From assembly GCA_017531065.1 (NCBI GenBank), contig JAFXLR010000029.1:1-7396 (forward strand): 7,396 bases of DNA, in the 5' to 3' direction. The stretch comes from Bacilli bacterium. GTDB taxonomy: Bacteria > Bacillota_I > Bacilli_A > RFN20 > CAG-826. A program made the position numbers and the translations under genes. How positions within the stretch are numbered: the stretch's first letter is position 1; every line of letters starts with the position of its first letter. The notes beneath the pieces are model-generated. The model saw only the letters and a list, made by a program, of their open reading frames with translations, did not search any database and was not told the DNA's origin. Positions 1 to 6,667 of the stretch are shown piece after piece.

Positions 1-193
1 TGATGACCTTGCTCTTCCAACCGAAGTTGGAGCCGAGTTTGGCGAAATACTCTAAGGCTTTTTTAACGCCTAAGCCATAAGGCGCTCCCTCACCGATCGT
101 CATCTCGTCATAGACGCTGTTGATGCGGATGAAGTCTTGAAGGGCTTTTACGGCCCCTTGTTCATAGGATTTTGCTAATTTGTCGAAGTTCAC
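1..193 (-). CDS. pepV: PepV-like M20 family dipeptidase, N-terminal part (runs off left edge)
   Basis: Only the first 64 codons are present. The visible protein has an N-terminal amphipathic stretch, then a segment typical of PepV/Sapep dipeptidases: ALQDFIRINSV (residues 17-27), GAPYGLGVKKALEYF (36-50), and a GWKSKV segment (58-63) where relatives have a DGF/GY-K motif. PepV enzymes are zinc-dependent cytosolic dipeptidases that release amino acids from imported peptides; the metal ligands (HxD and later) lie beyond the window, so catalysis cannot be verified. The start is GTG at 193-191, overlapping the TGA of the upstream transporter gene in a GTGA tetranucleotide, with a purine-rich GAGGAAG ribosome site upstream inside that gene; this implies translational coupling. 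It is the third gene of the coaX unit. Assignment to M20/PepV is fairly sure from motif spacing; the exact substrate is inference. Confidence 0.8.
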   Translation of the reverse strand, partial: MNFDKLAKSYEQGAVKALQDFIRINSVYDEMTIGEGAPYGLGVKKALEYFAKLGSNFGWKSKVI

Positions 194-816
194 TCTTTCT
201 CTTCCTCTCTATCGTCGCTTCTGAATCTCTTTGCGACGAACATCGTTCCTTTACCAAGGGCTGGAGTAACGATACCAGCCAAGGTTGCCTCTCCTAACAT
301 GCCAAGCAAGATAATGATCGCAACGAACACAGTGATTCCTCCCGCGAATGGGCTTTCAGTCGATAAGAGCCCATAGGTTTCATTAGGGAAGAAGATAAAT
401 AGCGATCCAAACACAAACACCGTATGCATAACGGTAAAGGCGAAGGAGAGCAAACCCACAATAAGTGGGTTCCCGTATAGTTTAGAATTTTTGTGCAGCA
501 TGTCAAAGAACAAACCGCTCAAAAAGCCAAATAAGGCTCTTGGGAGGACGCTGATCCATGGCCAGACGAATAAAGCGTCAAAGGTTCCAGCTGGCATCGT
601 GGTCGCTTTGATGAGTGAGCAAACGCCCATGGCGATGCCAAATAAGAGACCTTTTCTCCAACCAAAAAGGTAAGCCCCGAGGAGGACTGGAAGATGGAGA
701 AGGGTAAAGCTGATGAATGGGAGAGTGATCATTCCGACATATGGAACGAAAGTCATGGCCGCGATGATCGCGACAAAAATCGCATCGACTGCGATATCTT
801 TAACTGTTATTTTCAT
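190..816 (-). CDS. ECF transporter S component, predicted pantothenate-specific (PanT-like)
   Basis: A 208-residue very hydrophobic protein with about six membrane segments (roughly 8-30, 34-52, 55-71, 83-105, 117-143, 158-185) and a charged C-terminal tail (196-208). This is the size and topology of energy-coupling-factor S components, which bind a vitamin and pair with the shared EcfT/EcfA/EcfA' module, not encoded here. TM1 carries alanines spaced AxxxAxxxA (A12, A16, A20), as expected for docking to EcfT. LHLPVLLGAYLFGWRKGL (40-57) and PRALFGFLSG (92-101) are typical of the PF12822-type group. The gene begins 5 nt after coaX, with an AGGAAA ribosome site inside the end of coaX. Adjacency to pantothenate kinase is the reason for proposing pantothenate; sequence alone gives only the S-component family. 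Another vitamin (folate, riboflavin, thiamine) cannot be excluded. The TGA stop overlaps the GTG start of the dipeptidase. Confidence 0.88.
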   Translation of the reverse strand: MKITVKDIAVDAIFVAIIAAMTFVPYVGMITLPFISFTLLHLPVLLGAYLFGWRKGLLFGIAMGVCSLIKATTMPAGTFDALFVWPWISVLPRALFGFLSGLFFDMLHKNSKLYGNPLIVGLLSFAFTVMHTVFVFGSLFIFFPNETYGLLSTESPFAGGITVFVAIIILLGMLGEATLAGIVTPALGKGTMFVAKRFRSDDREEEKE

Positions 817-821
817 TTTGA

Positions 822-1586
822 TTATTTCCTGTTCTTAAGATTGATTGCTAAAAGCCCTTCCATAAGAAGGTCTTTGTCATAGATGAATTCCGGGAGTTCA
901 TCTTTCACGTATTCGGCATTGCCGCCCGTGAGGATTTTGGTGAGCTTATGGCCCACTGCTTTTTCATATGCTTCAGCGAAACCGCGGACCTGATAAATGG
1001 TGCCGTTAATGATTCCGCTTGCCATACAATCCACAGTGTTTTTGCCGTAGATTTTTGCTTTTTTCGAGAGCGAAATCTCTGGCAAAGCCGCTGTCCCATT
1101 AGAGAGAGCGTCAAGCGAAAGCCTCATGCCTGGAGCGATCGCAAGGCCTGAATAAGCGCCATCCTCATCGATATAGAGATACTTGCTCGCGGTGCCTAAG
1201 TCAGCGATGAATAGCGAGTTACCATACCTCTCTTTGCCTCCCACCGCATCAGCGATGAGATCGGCGCCGACCTCAGATGGATTGTCGACGCGCATCTTAA
1301 GCCCATTCTTAAGTCCAGGGCCAATGACCTTAGCCTTCACATTGAAGAGCTTTTGGCTAAGGCTAGTAAGAATCGTCCCGATGGAAGGGACAACCGATGA
1401 AATGATTACTTCATCGATTTCGCTTAGTTCAATATCGAGGGATTGAAACATCAAAAGAAGGCGAGCACGGGTTTCGTCCTCGCTGCGTTTGGTGTCACTA
1501 TCCATCAAATAGGAATTAAGCAGTTTGTCATCGGCGAAAAAGCCGAAGTCTGTCAGGGTATTCCCGACGTCAATTGCAAGTAACAT
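822..1586 (-). CDS. coaX: Type III pantothenate kinase
   Basis: A 254-residue ASKHA-fold kinase that phosphorylates pantothenate with ATP, the first step of coenzyme A synthesis in the cytosol. Family marks in order: phosphate-binding MLLAIDVGNT at the N-terminus (Asp6), VIISSVVPS near 61-69, GAD at 107-109 with the presumed catalytic Asp109, DLGTA at 129-133, IAPGMRLSLDAL near 150-161, GKNTV at 181-185 and the adenosine-side TGG at 220-222. Length matches bacterial CoaX. The reading frame extends upstream to a TTG at 1631, but CoaX proteins start at MLLxIDVGNT, and the ATG at 1586 has a GGAG 9 nt upstream, so 1586 is the chosen start. Several usual residues are changed: GADR is GADL, GTATTxD is GTASKYL and the GG before IAPG is SG. 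The core acid and glycine residues remain, so it is probably active. First gene of a coaX-ECF-dipeptidase unit. Confidence 0.95.
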   Translation of the reverse strand: MLLAIDVGNTLTDFGFFADDKLLNSYLMDSDTKRSEDETRARLLLMFQSLDIELSEIDEVIISSVVPSIGTILTSLSQKLFNVKAKVIGPGLKNGLKMRVDNPSEVGADLIADAVGGKERYGNSLFIADLGTASKYLYIDEDGAYSGLAIAPGMRLSLDALSNGTAALPEISLSKKAKIYGKNTVDCMASGIINGTIYQVRGFAEAYEKAVGHKLTKILTGGNAEYVKDELPEFIYDKDLLMEGLLAINLKNRK

Positions 1587-1595
1587 TTGGTCTGT

Positions 1596-1599
1596 CTCC
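1596..1599 (-). promoter_or_regulatory. Ribosome binding site for coaX (decides start)
   Basis: GGAG lies 9 nt before the ATG at 1586, with a second GGAG at 1601-1604. It supports the internal ATG over the in-frame TTG at 1631, which has no good ribosome site and would add 15 residues absent from CoaX relatives. Confidence 0.7.
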
Positions 1600-1635
1600 G
1601 CTCCGCTCCAAACCTTTTTGGTAGCGGGCAAGGCT

Positions 1636-1641
1636 ATTCTA
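1636..1641 (-). promoter_or_regulatory. Possible -10 element for the coaX unit
   Basis: Minus-strand TAGAAT (one mismatch to TATAAT) sits directly after the T-run of the leuS terminator. It would place transcription start about 40-45 nt before the coaX ATG. No convincing -35 hexamer is seen 16-18 nt upstream, where the terminator stem lies, and there is no TGn extension, so this is tentative. Read-through from leuS is the alternative way of expressing coaX. Confidence 0.3.
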
Positions 1642-1645
1642 CAAC

Positions 1646-1680
1646 AAAAAACGCACCCATGGGGTATTTTTGGGTGCGTT
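1646..1680 (-). terminator. Intrinsic (rho-independent) terminator after leuS
   Basis: On the minus strand, AACGCACCC (1680-1672) pairs perfectly with GGGTGCGTT (1658-1650), a 9-bp stem around a 13-nt loop, followed by a T-run (six T's from 1651 to 1646, the first two also pairing at the stem base). It begins 14 nt past the leuS stop codon. The T-run exists only in the minus-strand sense, so it ends the glg-leuS transcript. A small ACCC/GGGT hairpin inside the loop side could compete. Confidence 0.9.
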
Positions 1681-1694
1681 ATTTAGTCAAAAGT

Positions 1695-4100
1695 TTAGGC
1701 AACGACAATGTTGAGGATTCTTCCTGGGACGTAGATGATCTTTTTGATCTCGTGTCCGGCTAAGAAGGATTGAACTTTCGCCGACTCGTTGGCTTTAGCC
1801 ATGACCTCATCCTGAGTGGCTTCTTTGGAGACCTCAATGACGTCACGCATCTTGCCATTGACGGAAACGGCTAATTTGACGGTCGTGAGGGTGATGGCTT
1901 TCTCATCATAAGTTGGCCACTTCTCATAGGCGATCGACTCCTTGTGGCCAAGAAGCGACCACATCTCTTCGCCAGCGAATGGGCAAACGCATGAGAAGAG
2001 TTTGACGAAGCCTTCTAAGTAGGATTTGTAGAGGCTTTTCGCTTTATAGCAGTCATTGACGAAGACCATCATCTGGCTGATAGCGGTATTGAAGTCGAGG
2101 TTCTCGAAGTCGGTGCTCACCTTCTTGACGAGGAAGTTATATGAGTAATCGAGCTCATGGGAATTCTCTTCTGAGATCATCTTTGTGTATGGCTCTTCGC
2201 TTACGAGACGGAAGGCTCTTTCGATGAAACGGGCCGCACCGTTAAGGGATTCGGTGGACCATGGTTTCATCTCGTTAAGAGGGCCAGCGAACATCTCGAA
2301 GAGACGGAGCGAGTCAGCACCATTGGAGTTGACGATATCGTCAGGATTGACGACATTGCCACGGGACTTCGACATCTTCTCGCCATTGGAGCCAAGGATC
2401 ATGCCTTGGTGATAGAGCTTCTGGAATGGCTCTTTGCATTTGACAATGCCGATGTCATAAAGGAACTTATGCCAGAAACGTGCATAGAGAAGATGGAGAA
2501 CGGCGTGTTCTTGGCCACCGACATAAATGTCGACTGGGAGCCAGTGCTCGATAAGAGCAGGATCGGCCATCGCTTTATCGTTCTGTGGGTCGATATAGCG
2601 GATGTAGTACCAAGAGGAACCTGCCCACTGCGGCATGGTGTTGGTCTCACGGATATATTCTTTGCCATCGATTGTTGGCTTAAGCCAAGCATCTGGGGCT
2701 TTCGAAAGAGGAGGTTTGCCATCTTTGGTTGGCTGATAGTCATCAAGCTCAGGAAGGACGAGAGGAAGCTGATCCTCTGGGATTGGGTATTCTTTGCCAT
2801 CCTTATCCTGCATCATTGGGATTGGTTCGCCCCAATAACGCTGTCTGGAGAAGATCCAGTCACGGAGTTTGTAATTGACGACTTCTTTGCCTGCGCCAAG
2901 CTCAACGAGTTTTTTCGTGATGGCGGCCTTCGCATCGGCGATATTCATGCCGTTAGCGAATTCGCTATTCATATGTGGGGCATCATCGACCATGGCCTCT
3001 TTGGAGATATCTCCTTCAAGGACCTGGATGATTGGGAGGTCATGTTTCTTCGCGAAAGCGTAGTCTCTCGTATCATGGGCAGGGACGGCCATGACAGCGC
3101 CGGTTCCATAGGAACCGAGGACGTAGTCGGCGACATAGATCGGGATGGATTTGCCATTTATTGGGTTGATGGCGGTAGCGCCAAGATACACACCGGTCTT
3201 CTCTTTCTCAAGAGAGGTTCTCATGAGGTCGCTCTTTTTGGCGGCGTCACTGACATACTTCTCCACTGCTTCTTTCTGCTCAGCGCTCACGAGTTCCTTA
3301 ACAAGAGGATGCTCTGGGGCAAGGCAGCAATAGGTGCAGCCGAAAAGGGTGTCGACACGGGTTGTGAAGACATCGAAGTGGGTATCTTTGCCTTCGATAT
3401 TGAAACGGATCTGGACACCGGTTGAACGGCCGATCCAGTTGCGTTGCATCTCAAGGGTGCTCTTTGGCCAATCTAAGCCTTCGAGATCTTTCTCAAGACG
3501 GTCCGCATAAGCGGTGATCTTTAGGATCCATTGGCGCATTGGCATGCGGATGACTGGGAAGCCACCGCGCTCAGACTTGCCATCGATGACCTCTTCGTTA
3601 GCGAGGACGGTGCCAAGCTCTGGGCAATAGTTGACTGGGATATCGTCGACATAGGCGAGGTCATGCTTATACATCTGGAGGAAGATCCACTGGGTCCACT
3701 TGTAGAAAGATGGATCGATGGTGGCGATTTCCTTGCTCCAGTCATAGGAAAGACCTAAGGTCTTGATCTGCTCTTTGAAGTGAGCGATGTTCTTACGGGT
3801 GAAGCCTTCTGGGTGCTCGTTGTTCTTGATGGCGAATTGCTCAGCAGGAAGACCGAAAGCGTCCCAACCCATTGGGTGAAGGACGTTAAAGCCCTGCATC
3901 CTCTTCATTCTGCAAAGGATGTCAGTAGCGGTATAACCCTCAGGATGTCCGACGTGAAGTCCTTGTCCGGATGGATAAGGGAACATGTCGAGGGCGTAGT
4001 ATTTTGGTTTTGAGAAATCATGGACGTCGCATTTGAAAGTCTCATGCTCGTCCCAGTATTTGGCCCACTTCTTCTCGATTGAGCCATGGTCGTATGACAT
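1695..4100 (-). CDS. leuS: Leucyl-tRNA synthetase
   Basis: An 801-residue class Ia synthetase that attaches leucine to tRNA-Leu in the cytosol; length matches Bacillus-type LeuRS (about 800). Order of marks: the HIGH-type signature HVGH (49-52) after [21 protein letters not shown] (about 157-171); the CP1 editing domain with the threonine-rich TTRVDTLFG (246-254) and the universally conserved editing aspartate in AHDTRD (Asp343); GSSWYYIRY near 494-502; KMSKS (575-579), which contacts ATP; then the anticodon-binding and C-terminal domains to 801. Both synthetic and editing sites look intact; TTRV replaces the more usual TTRP. The frame is open up to a GTG at 4115, but the ATG at 4100 is preceded by GGGAGGA at ideal spacing, and that motif would be inside the coding part if GTG were used. 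The gene starts 14 nt after glgA and ends 14 nt before a terminator. No T-box leader precedes it. Confidence 0.98.
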   Translation of the reverse strand: MSYDHGSIEKKWAKYWDEHETFKCDVHDFSKPKYYALDMFPYPSGQGLHVGHPEGYTATDILCRMKRMQGFNVLHPMGWDAFGLPAEQFAIKNNEHPEGFTRKNIAHFKEQIKTLGLSYDWSKEIATIDPSFYKWTQWIFLQMYKHDLAYVDDIPVNYCPELGTVLANEEVIDGKSERGGFPVIRMPMRQWILKITAYADRLEKDLEGLDWPKSTLEMQRNWIGRSTGVQIRFNIEGKDTHFDVFTTRVDTLFGCTYCCLAPEHPLVKELVSAEQKEAVEKYVSDAAKKSDLMRTSLEKEKTGVYLGATAINPINGKSIPIYVADYVLGSYGTGAVMAVPAHDTRDYAFAKKHDLPIIQVLEGDISKEAMVDDAPHMNSEFANGMNIADAKAAITKKLVELGAGKEVVNYKLRDWIFSRQRYWGEPIPMMQDKDGKEYPIPEDQLPLVLPELDDYQPTKDGKPPLSKAPDAWLKPTIDGKEYIRETNTMPQWAGSSWYYIRYIDPQNDKAMADPALIEHWLPVDIYVGGQEHAVLHLLYARFWHKFLYDIGIVKCKEPFQKLYHQGMILGSNGEKMSKSRGNVVNPDDIVNSNGADSLRLFEMFAGPLNEMKPWSTESLNGAARFIERAFRLVSEEPYTKMISEENSHELDYSYNFLVKKVSTDFENLDFNTAISQMMVFVNDCYKAKSLYKSYLEGFVKLFSCVCPFAGEEMWSLLGHKESIAYEKWPTYDEKAITLTTVKLAVSVNGKMRDVIEVSKEATQDEVMAKANESAKVQSFLAGHEIKKIIYVPGRILNIVVA

Positions 4101-4106
4101 ATGGTG

Positions 4107-4113
4107 TCCTCCC
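4107..4113 (-). promoter_or_regulatory. Ribosome binding site for leuS (decides start)
   Basis: GGGAGGA, a strong Shine-Dalgarno match, fills the 14-nt gap between the glgA stop (TAG, 4117-4115) and the leuS ATG at 4100, with 6 nt spacing. It shows translation begins at 4100, not at the in-frame GTG at 4115. Confidence 0.85.
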
Positions 4114-4114
4114 A

Positions 4115-5545
4115 CTAGGAAGCGAGAGAATGGTAGATCTTGAGGTACTCGTTAGCGGAGTTCTTCCAGCTATGGTCGCAATTCATCGCATTCTTCACGC
4201 AAGTCCAGAAAGCCTTCTTATCGGCGAAAAGCTCTCTAGAGAGACCTACGGCATAGCCGAGGCCTGAATCATTATAATCATTGAAACCGATTCCGTCAGC
4301 CACTTTCAGGTTGTCTTTGTTGTAACCAACAACGGTGTCGGCTAAGCCACCGGTGAAGCGGACGATAGGAAGCGTGCCATAACGTTTCGCAATCATCTGG
4401 GAGATTCCGCATGGCTCGAAGAGGGATGGCATAAGGAAGAAATCGCATCCTGCGTAGATTTTGTGGGCGATGGCGTCGTTATAGCCGATATAGATGCCAC
4501 AGGTATCTGGGTATTCGCGTCTTAGCTGCTCGCACTTCTGCTCAAGCTCATATTCGCCTGAGCCAAGAATGACAAGCGATGCACCCATTGCCAAAGCGCC
4601 TCTCATGTTGTTGATCATGATGTCGATGCCTTTTTGCCAAGAGAGGCGTGAGACGATGCCATAGACTGGTCCGCCTCTATTCGTGATATGGAAGGAATCA
4701 AGGAGGTCTTTTTGGTTGGCTTTTTTGCCTTCTTTCACGGTTTCAACGTCAAAATTCTTAGCAATTCCTTTGTCTTTTGCTGGATCCCACTCCTCGATAT
4801 CGATGCCATTTGCGATACCAAAGAAGTCGTAACGCCTAAGCTCAAGGTCTCTATCTAAGCCCTGGCCATGCTCAAAGGTGAGAAGCTCATTCCTATGGGT
4901 TGGGGAGACGGTTGTGATCTTGTCGGCGAAGACGATGCCGGCTTTGAGGGTGCTGACAAGACCTTCTAAACGGACGCGGCCAGTGTCATAGAGGTCGTCG
5001 CTAAGATTGAAGAAATCGTTTAAGTAGAAACGGTCGAGATAGCCTTTGAAGGCTGGGTTATGGATGGTGAGGACGCTCTTCATGTCTTTGTAGAAAGCGT
5101 CTGCTGGTTTCTCCTCTTTGAGGAGGCAAGGCACCATCGCGGTTTGCCAATCATGGACATGGACGATGTCGGCTTTGAACTTAAGGTGCTTAAGAGCGGC
5201 CTTAGCAGCTAAAGCGAAATAGGCGAATCTTTCGCCATCATCGTCATAGCCATAAAGATGGTCGCGATAGAAATAAGCGTCATTCTCGACGAGATAGAAA
5301 GTCACGCCGTCGATCTTGGTTTCGTAGAGGGTCGTATCCTGTTGCCTCCAGGACATCTTCACTTTGTAAGAGCCCTTACAGGTGGTTTTGAGTTTCTTTC
5401 TTTTGATGGAGCCATAGTAAGGAATGAGGACGATGACTTCGTTCCCTTCCTTCACGAGCTCTTTGCTTAAAGCAAAAACAACGTCGGCGAGGCCGCCCGA
5501 TTTGCAAAGGGGGTTGCTTTCGCTGGCAAGCATTGCGATCTTCAT
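4115..5545 (-). CDS. glgA: Glycogen synthase (ADP-glucose type, GT5)
   Basis: A 476-residue cytosolic enzyme that transfers glucose from ADP-glucose to the non-reducing end of alpha-1,4-glucan. It has the two-Rossmann GT-B layout of family GT5: KSGGLADV at 15-22 (ADP-glucose site, Lys15), HVHDWQTA at 139-146 (His141), ANGID at 255-259, SRLSWQKG at 299-306 with Arg300 and Lys305, and [10 protein letters not shown] at 374-383 with the catalytic Glu377. These four residues fall at the same numbers as in E. coli Glg[11 protein letters not shown] (396-405) follows as in the family. All key residues are present and length is normal (E. coli 477). The ATG overlaps the glgD TGA by 4 nt (ATGA), with a full AAGGAG ribosome site 7 nt upstream, so it is translationally coupled to glgD and shares its transcript. 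Confidence 0.98.
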   Translation of the reverse strand: MKIAMLASESNPLCKSGGLADVVFALSKELVKEGNEVIVLIPYYGSIKRKKLKTTCKGSYKVKMSWRQQDTTLYETKIDGVTFYLVENDAYFYRDHLYGYDDDGERFAYFALAAKAALKHLKFKADIVHVHDWQTAMVPCLLKEEKPADAFYKDMKSVLTIHNPAFKGYLDRFYLNDFFNLSDDLYDTGRVRLEGLVSTLKAGIVFADKITTVSPTHRNELLTFEHGQGLDRDLELRRYDFFGIANGIDIEEWDPAKDKGIAKNFDVETVKEGKKANQKDLLDSFHITNRGGPVYGIVSRLSWQKGIDIMINNMRGALAMGASLVILGSGEYELEQKCEQLRREYPDTCGIYIGYNDAIAHKIYAGCDFFLMPSLFEPCGISQMIAKRYGTLPIVRFTGGLADTVVGYNKDNLKVADGIGFNDYNDSGLGYAVGLSRELFADKKAFWTCVKNAMNCDHSWKNSANEYLKIYHSLAS

Positions 5546-6666
5546 ACTTTCGCTCCTTGCTTGATGTAGATGACATCATCCTTGTCGCCTTGGATCTTGT
5601 GGCGGGAGGCGACGGTGCTGTACTTATCGATGACGACGTCGCTCACAGCGCTATTCTCTTCGAGAACGCAGTTGCTAAGTACGATGGAACGTTGGACCTT
5701 CGCGCCTTTCTTGACCTTGACGCTACGGCAGATGATGGAATCCTTGACGGTTCCTTCGACGACGCAGCCATTGGAGACGAAGCTATTGGAGACTTCGCTT
5801 TCAGTGCCGTAGATGGCTGGCGGGGTGTCATGGGTACGGGTGAAGATTGGCCAATCTCTCTTGAAGAGAGCTTCGTATGGTTTTCTATTAAGAAGCTCGA
5901 AAGAATATTCGACGTAATGGGCGAGGCTATCGAATCTTCTCGCATAGCCCTTATAAGGGACGCAATGGATCTTCGTTTTGATGAAATCGTTCCTCGCGAT
6001 GGCTGGGAGATATTCGGCGATGCCCCAAGAGGAATCGACGCGGTTGCCATGGTTGATCATTTCAACGAGGGTCTCGCGGTTGATGATCCAGATCTGGAGG
6101 GAGACTTTGGCTTTCTTGACGTCGCCTTTGTTCTTATGGGCGTCTTTGAGATAGCCATCCTCATCGATGTCTAAAACATGAGCGCCAATGAATTCCTTGT
6201 TGGCGTCATCGATCTCTTTGTAGACGATGGTGATCTTCTCCCCTCTTTCCTCGTGCTCTTCGATGAATGGGCGGAGATCAATCGAGGCGACGATCTCTGG
6301 GGCCTGGAAGACGAGGATTGAGGCATTGCTTTCATAAAGGACCCAATCGTTCTCTTTGATGTTATTGATGTCGGTGTTGTAGGCAGGGTTAAGGATACCT
6401 TTTTCGTTATAGAAGACGGTGTCTCTTCCCGTCTTGGTGTTATTGACCCAAGACATCATGTTTCCCATGTGTTTAAGCAGGGAACGCTGATGATTTTTGA
6501 CTAAAACGCTGACGTTTTGAATGCCGGAATTGGTGAAGTTCGACATCGCGAAATCCATGAAGGCGTACCTGCCAAGGAAGGAAGTCGAAGCCAATGGCCT
6601 ATTGGAGGTGAGCTCGCCAAGCTCTGGTGAGTTATGGCAATTGAGAAGGGCAATAATCTTGTTCAT
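5542..6666 (-). CDS. glgD: GlgD, regulatory subunit of ADP-glucose pyrophosphorylase
   Basis: A 374-residue GlgC paralogue that in Bacillota forms a heterotetramer with GlgC and raises its activity in making ADP-glucose from glucose-1-phosphate and ATP. The N-terminus is the GlgD signature NCHNSPELGELT (9-20), RPLAS (23-27) and LGRYAFMDFAMSNFTNSGI (31-49), instead of the GGxGxRL nucleotide loop of GlgC. By eye alignment, the LSGDH segment holding the GlgC catalytic aspartate is replaced near 120-125 (FQAPEI); the EKP substrate lysine and WKDVGT motif are also missing, so it should be non-catalytic. Residues from about 289 to 345 form left-handed beta-helix hexapeptide repeats. It starts 1 nt after glgC, with its ribosome site (AGGCAGG) inside the end of glgC, and overlaps glgA by 4 nt. 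GlgD is close to diagnostic for Bacillota. Confidence 0.95.
   Translation of the reverse strand: MNKIIALLNCHNSPELGELTSNRPLASTSFLGRYAFMDFAMSNFTNSGIQNVSVLVKNHQRSLLKHMGNMMSWVNNTKTGRDTVFYNEKGILNPAYNTDINNIKENDWVLYESNASILVFQAPEIVASIDLRPFIEEHEERGEKITIVYKEIDDANKEFIGAHVLDIDEDGYLKDAHKNKGDVKKAKVSLQIWIINRETLVEMINHGNRVDSSWGIAEYLPAIARNDFIKTKIHCVPYKGYARRFDSLAHYVEYSFELLNRKPYEALFKRDWPIFTRTHDTPPAIYGTESEVSNSFVSNGCVVEGTVKDSIICRSVKVKKGAKVQRSIVLSNCVLEENSAVSDVVIDKYSTVASRHKIQGDKDDVIYIKQGAKV
5553..5558 (-). promoter_or_regulatory. Ribosome binding site for glgA
   Basis: A complete AAGGAG lies 7 nt before the glgA ATG, inside the last codons of glgD. Together with the ATGA overlap it points to efficient translational coupling of GlgD and GlgA. 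Confidence 0.75.
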
Positions 6667-6667
6667 A

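Noticed and set aside
1587..1631. 15-residue N-terminal extension of coaX from a TTG at 1631
   Set aside because: CoaX starts at MLLxIDVGNT, the ribosome site lies inside this stretch, and the TTG would sit at or next to the candidate transcription start.
2406..3425. A 339-codon open frame on the plus strand opposite leuS
   Set aside because: It begins with TTG, lacks a convincing ribosome site, its protein has no recognisable motifs, and it lies wholly inside a highly conserved leuS. Its openness is explained by the codon bias of leuS.
4101..4114. T-box or other riboswitch leader in front of leuS
   Set aside because: The gap is only 14 nt and is occupied by the ribosome site; the preceding sequence is conserved glgA coding DNA.
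4101..4115. leuS start at GTG 4115
   Set aside because: The five extra codons encode the Shine-Dalgarno itself (GGGAGGA), and the ATG at 4100 is ideally spaced from it.
5533..6174. A 213-codon plus-strand open frame opposite glgD, rich in Asp and Ile
   Set aside because: The skewed composition is what the complement of biased GlgD codons produces; no motifs, and glgD on the other strand is unmistakable.
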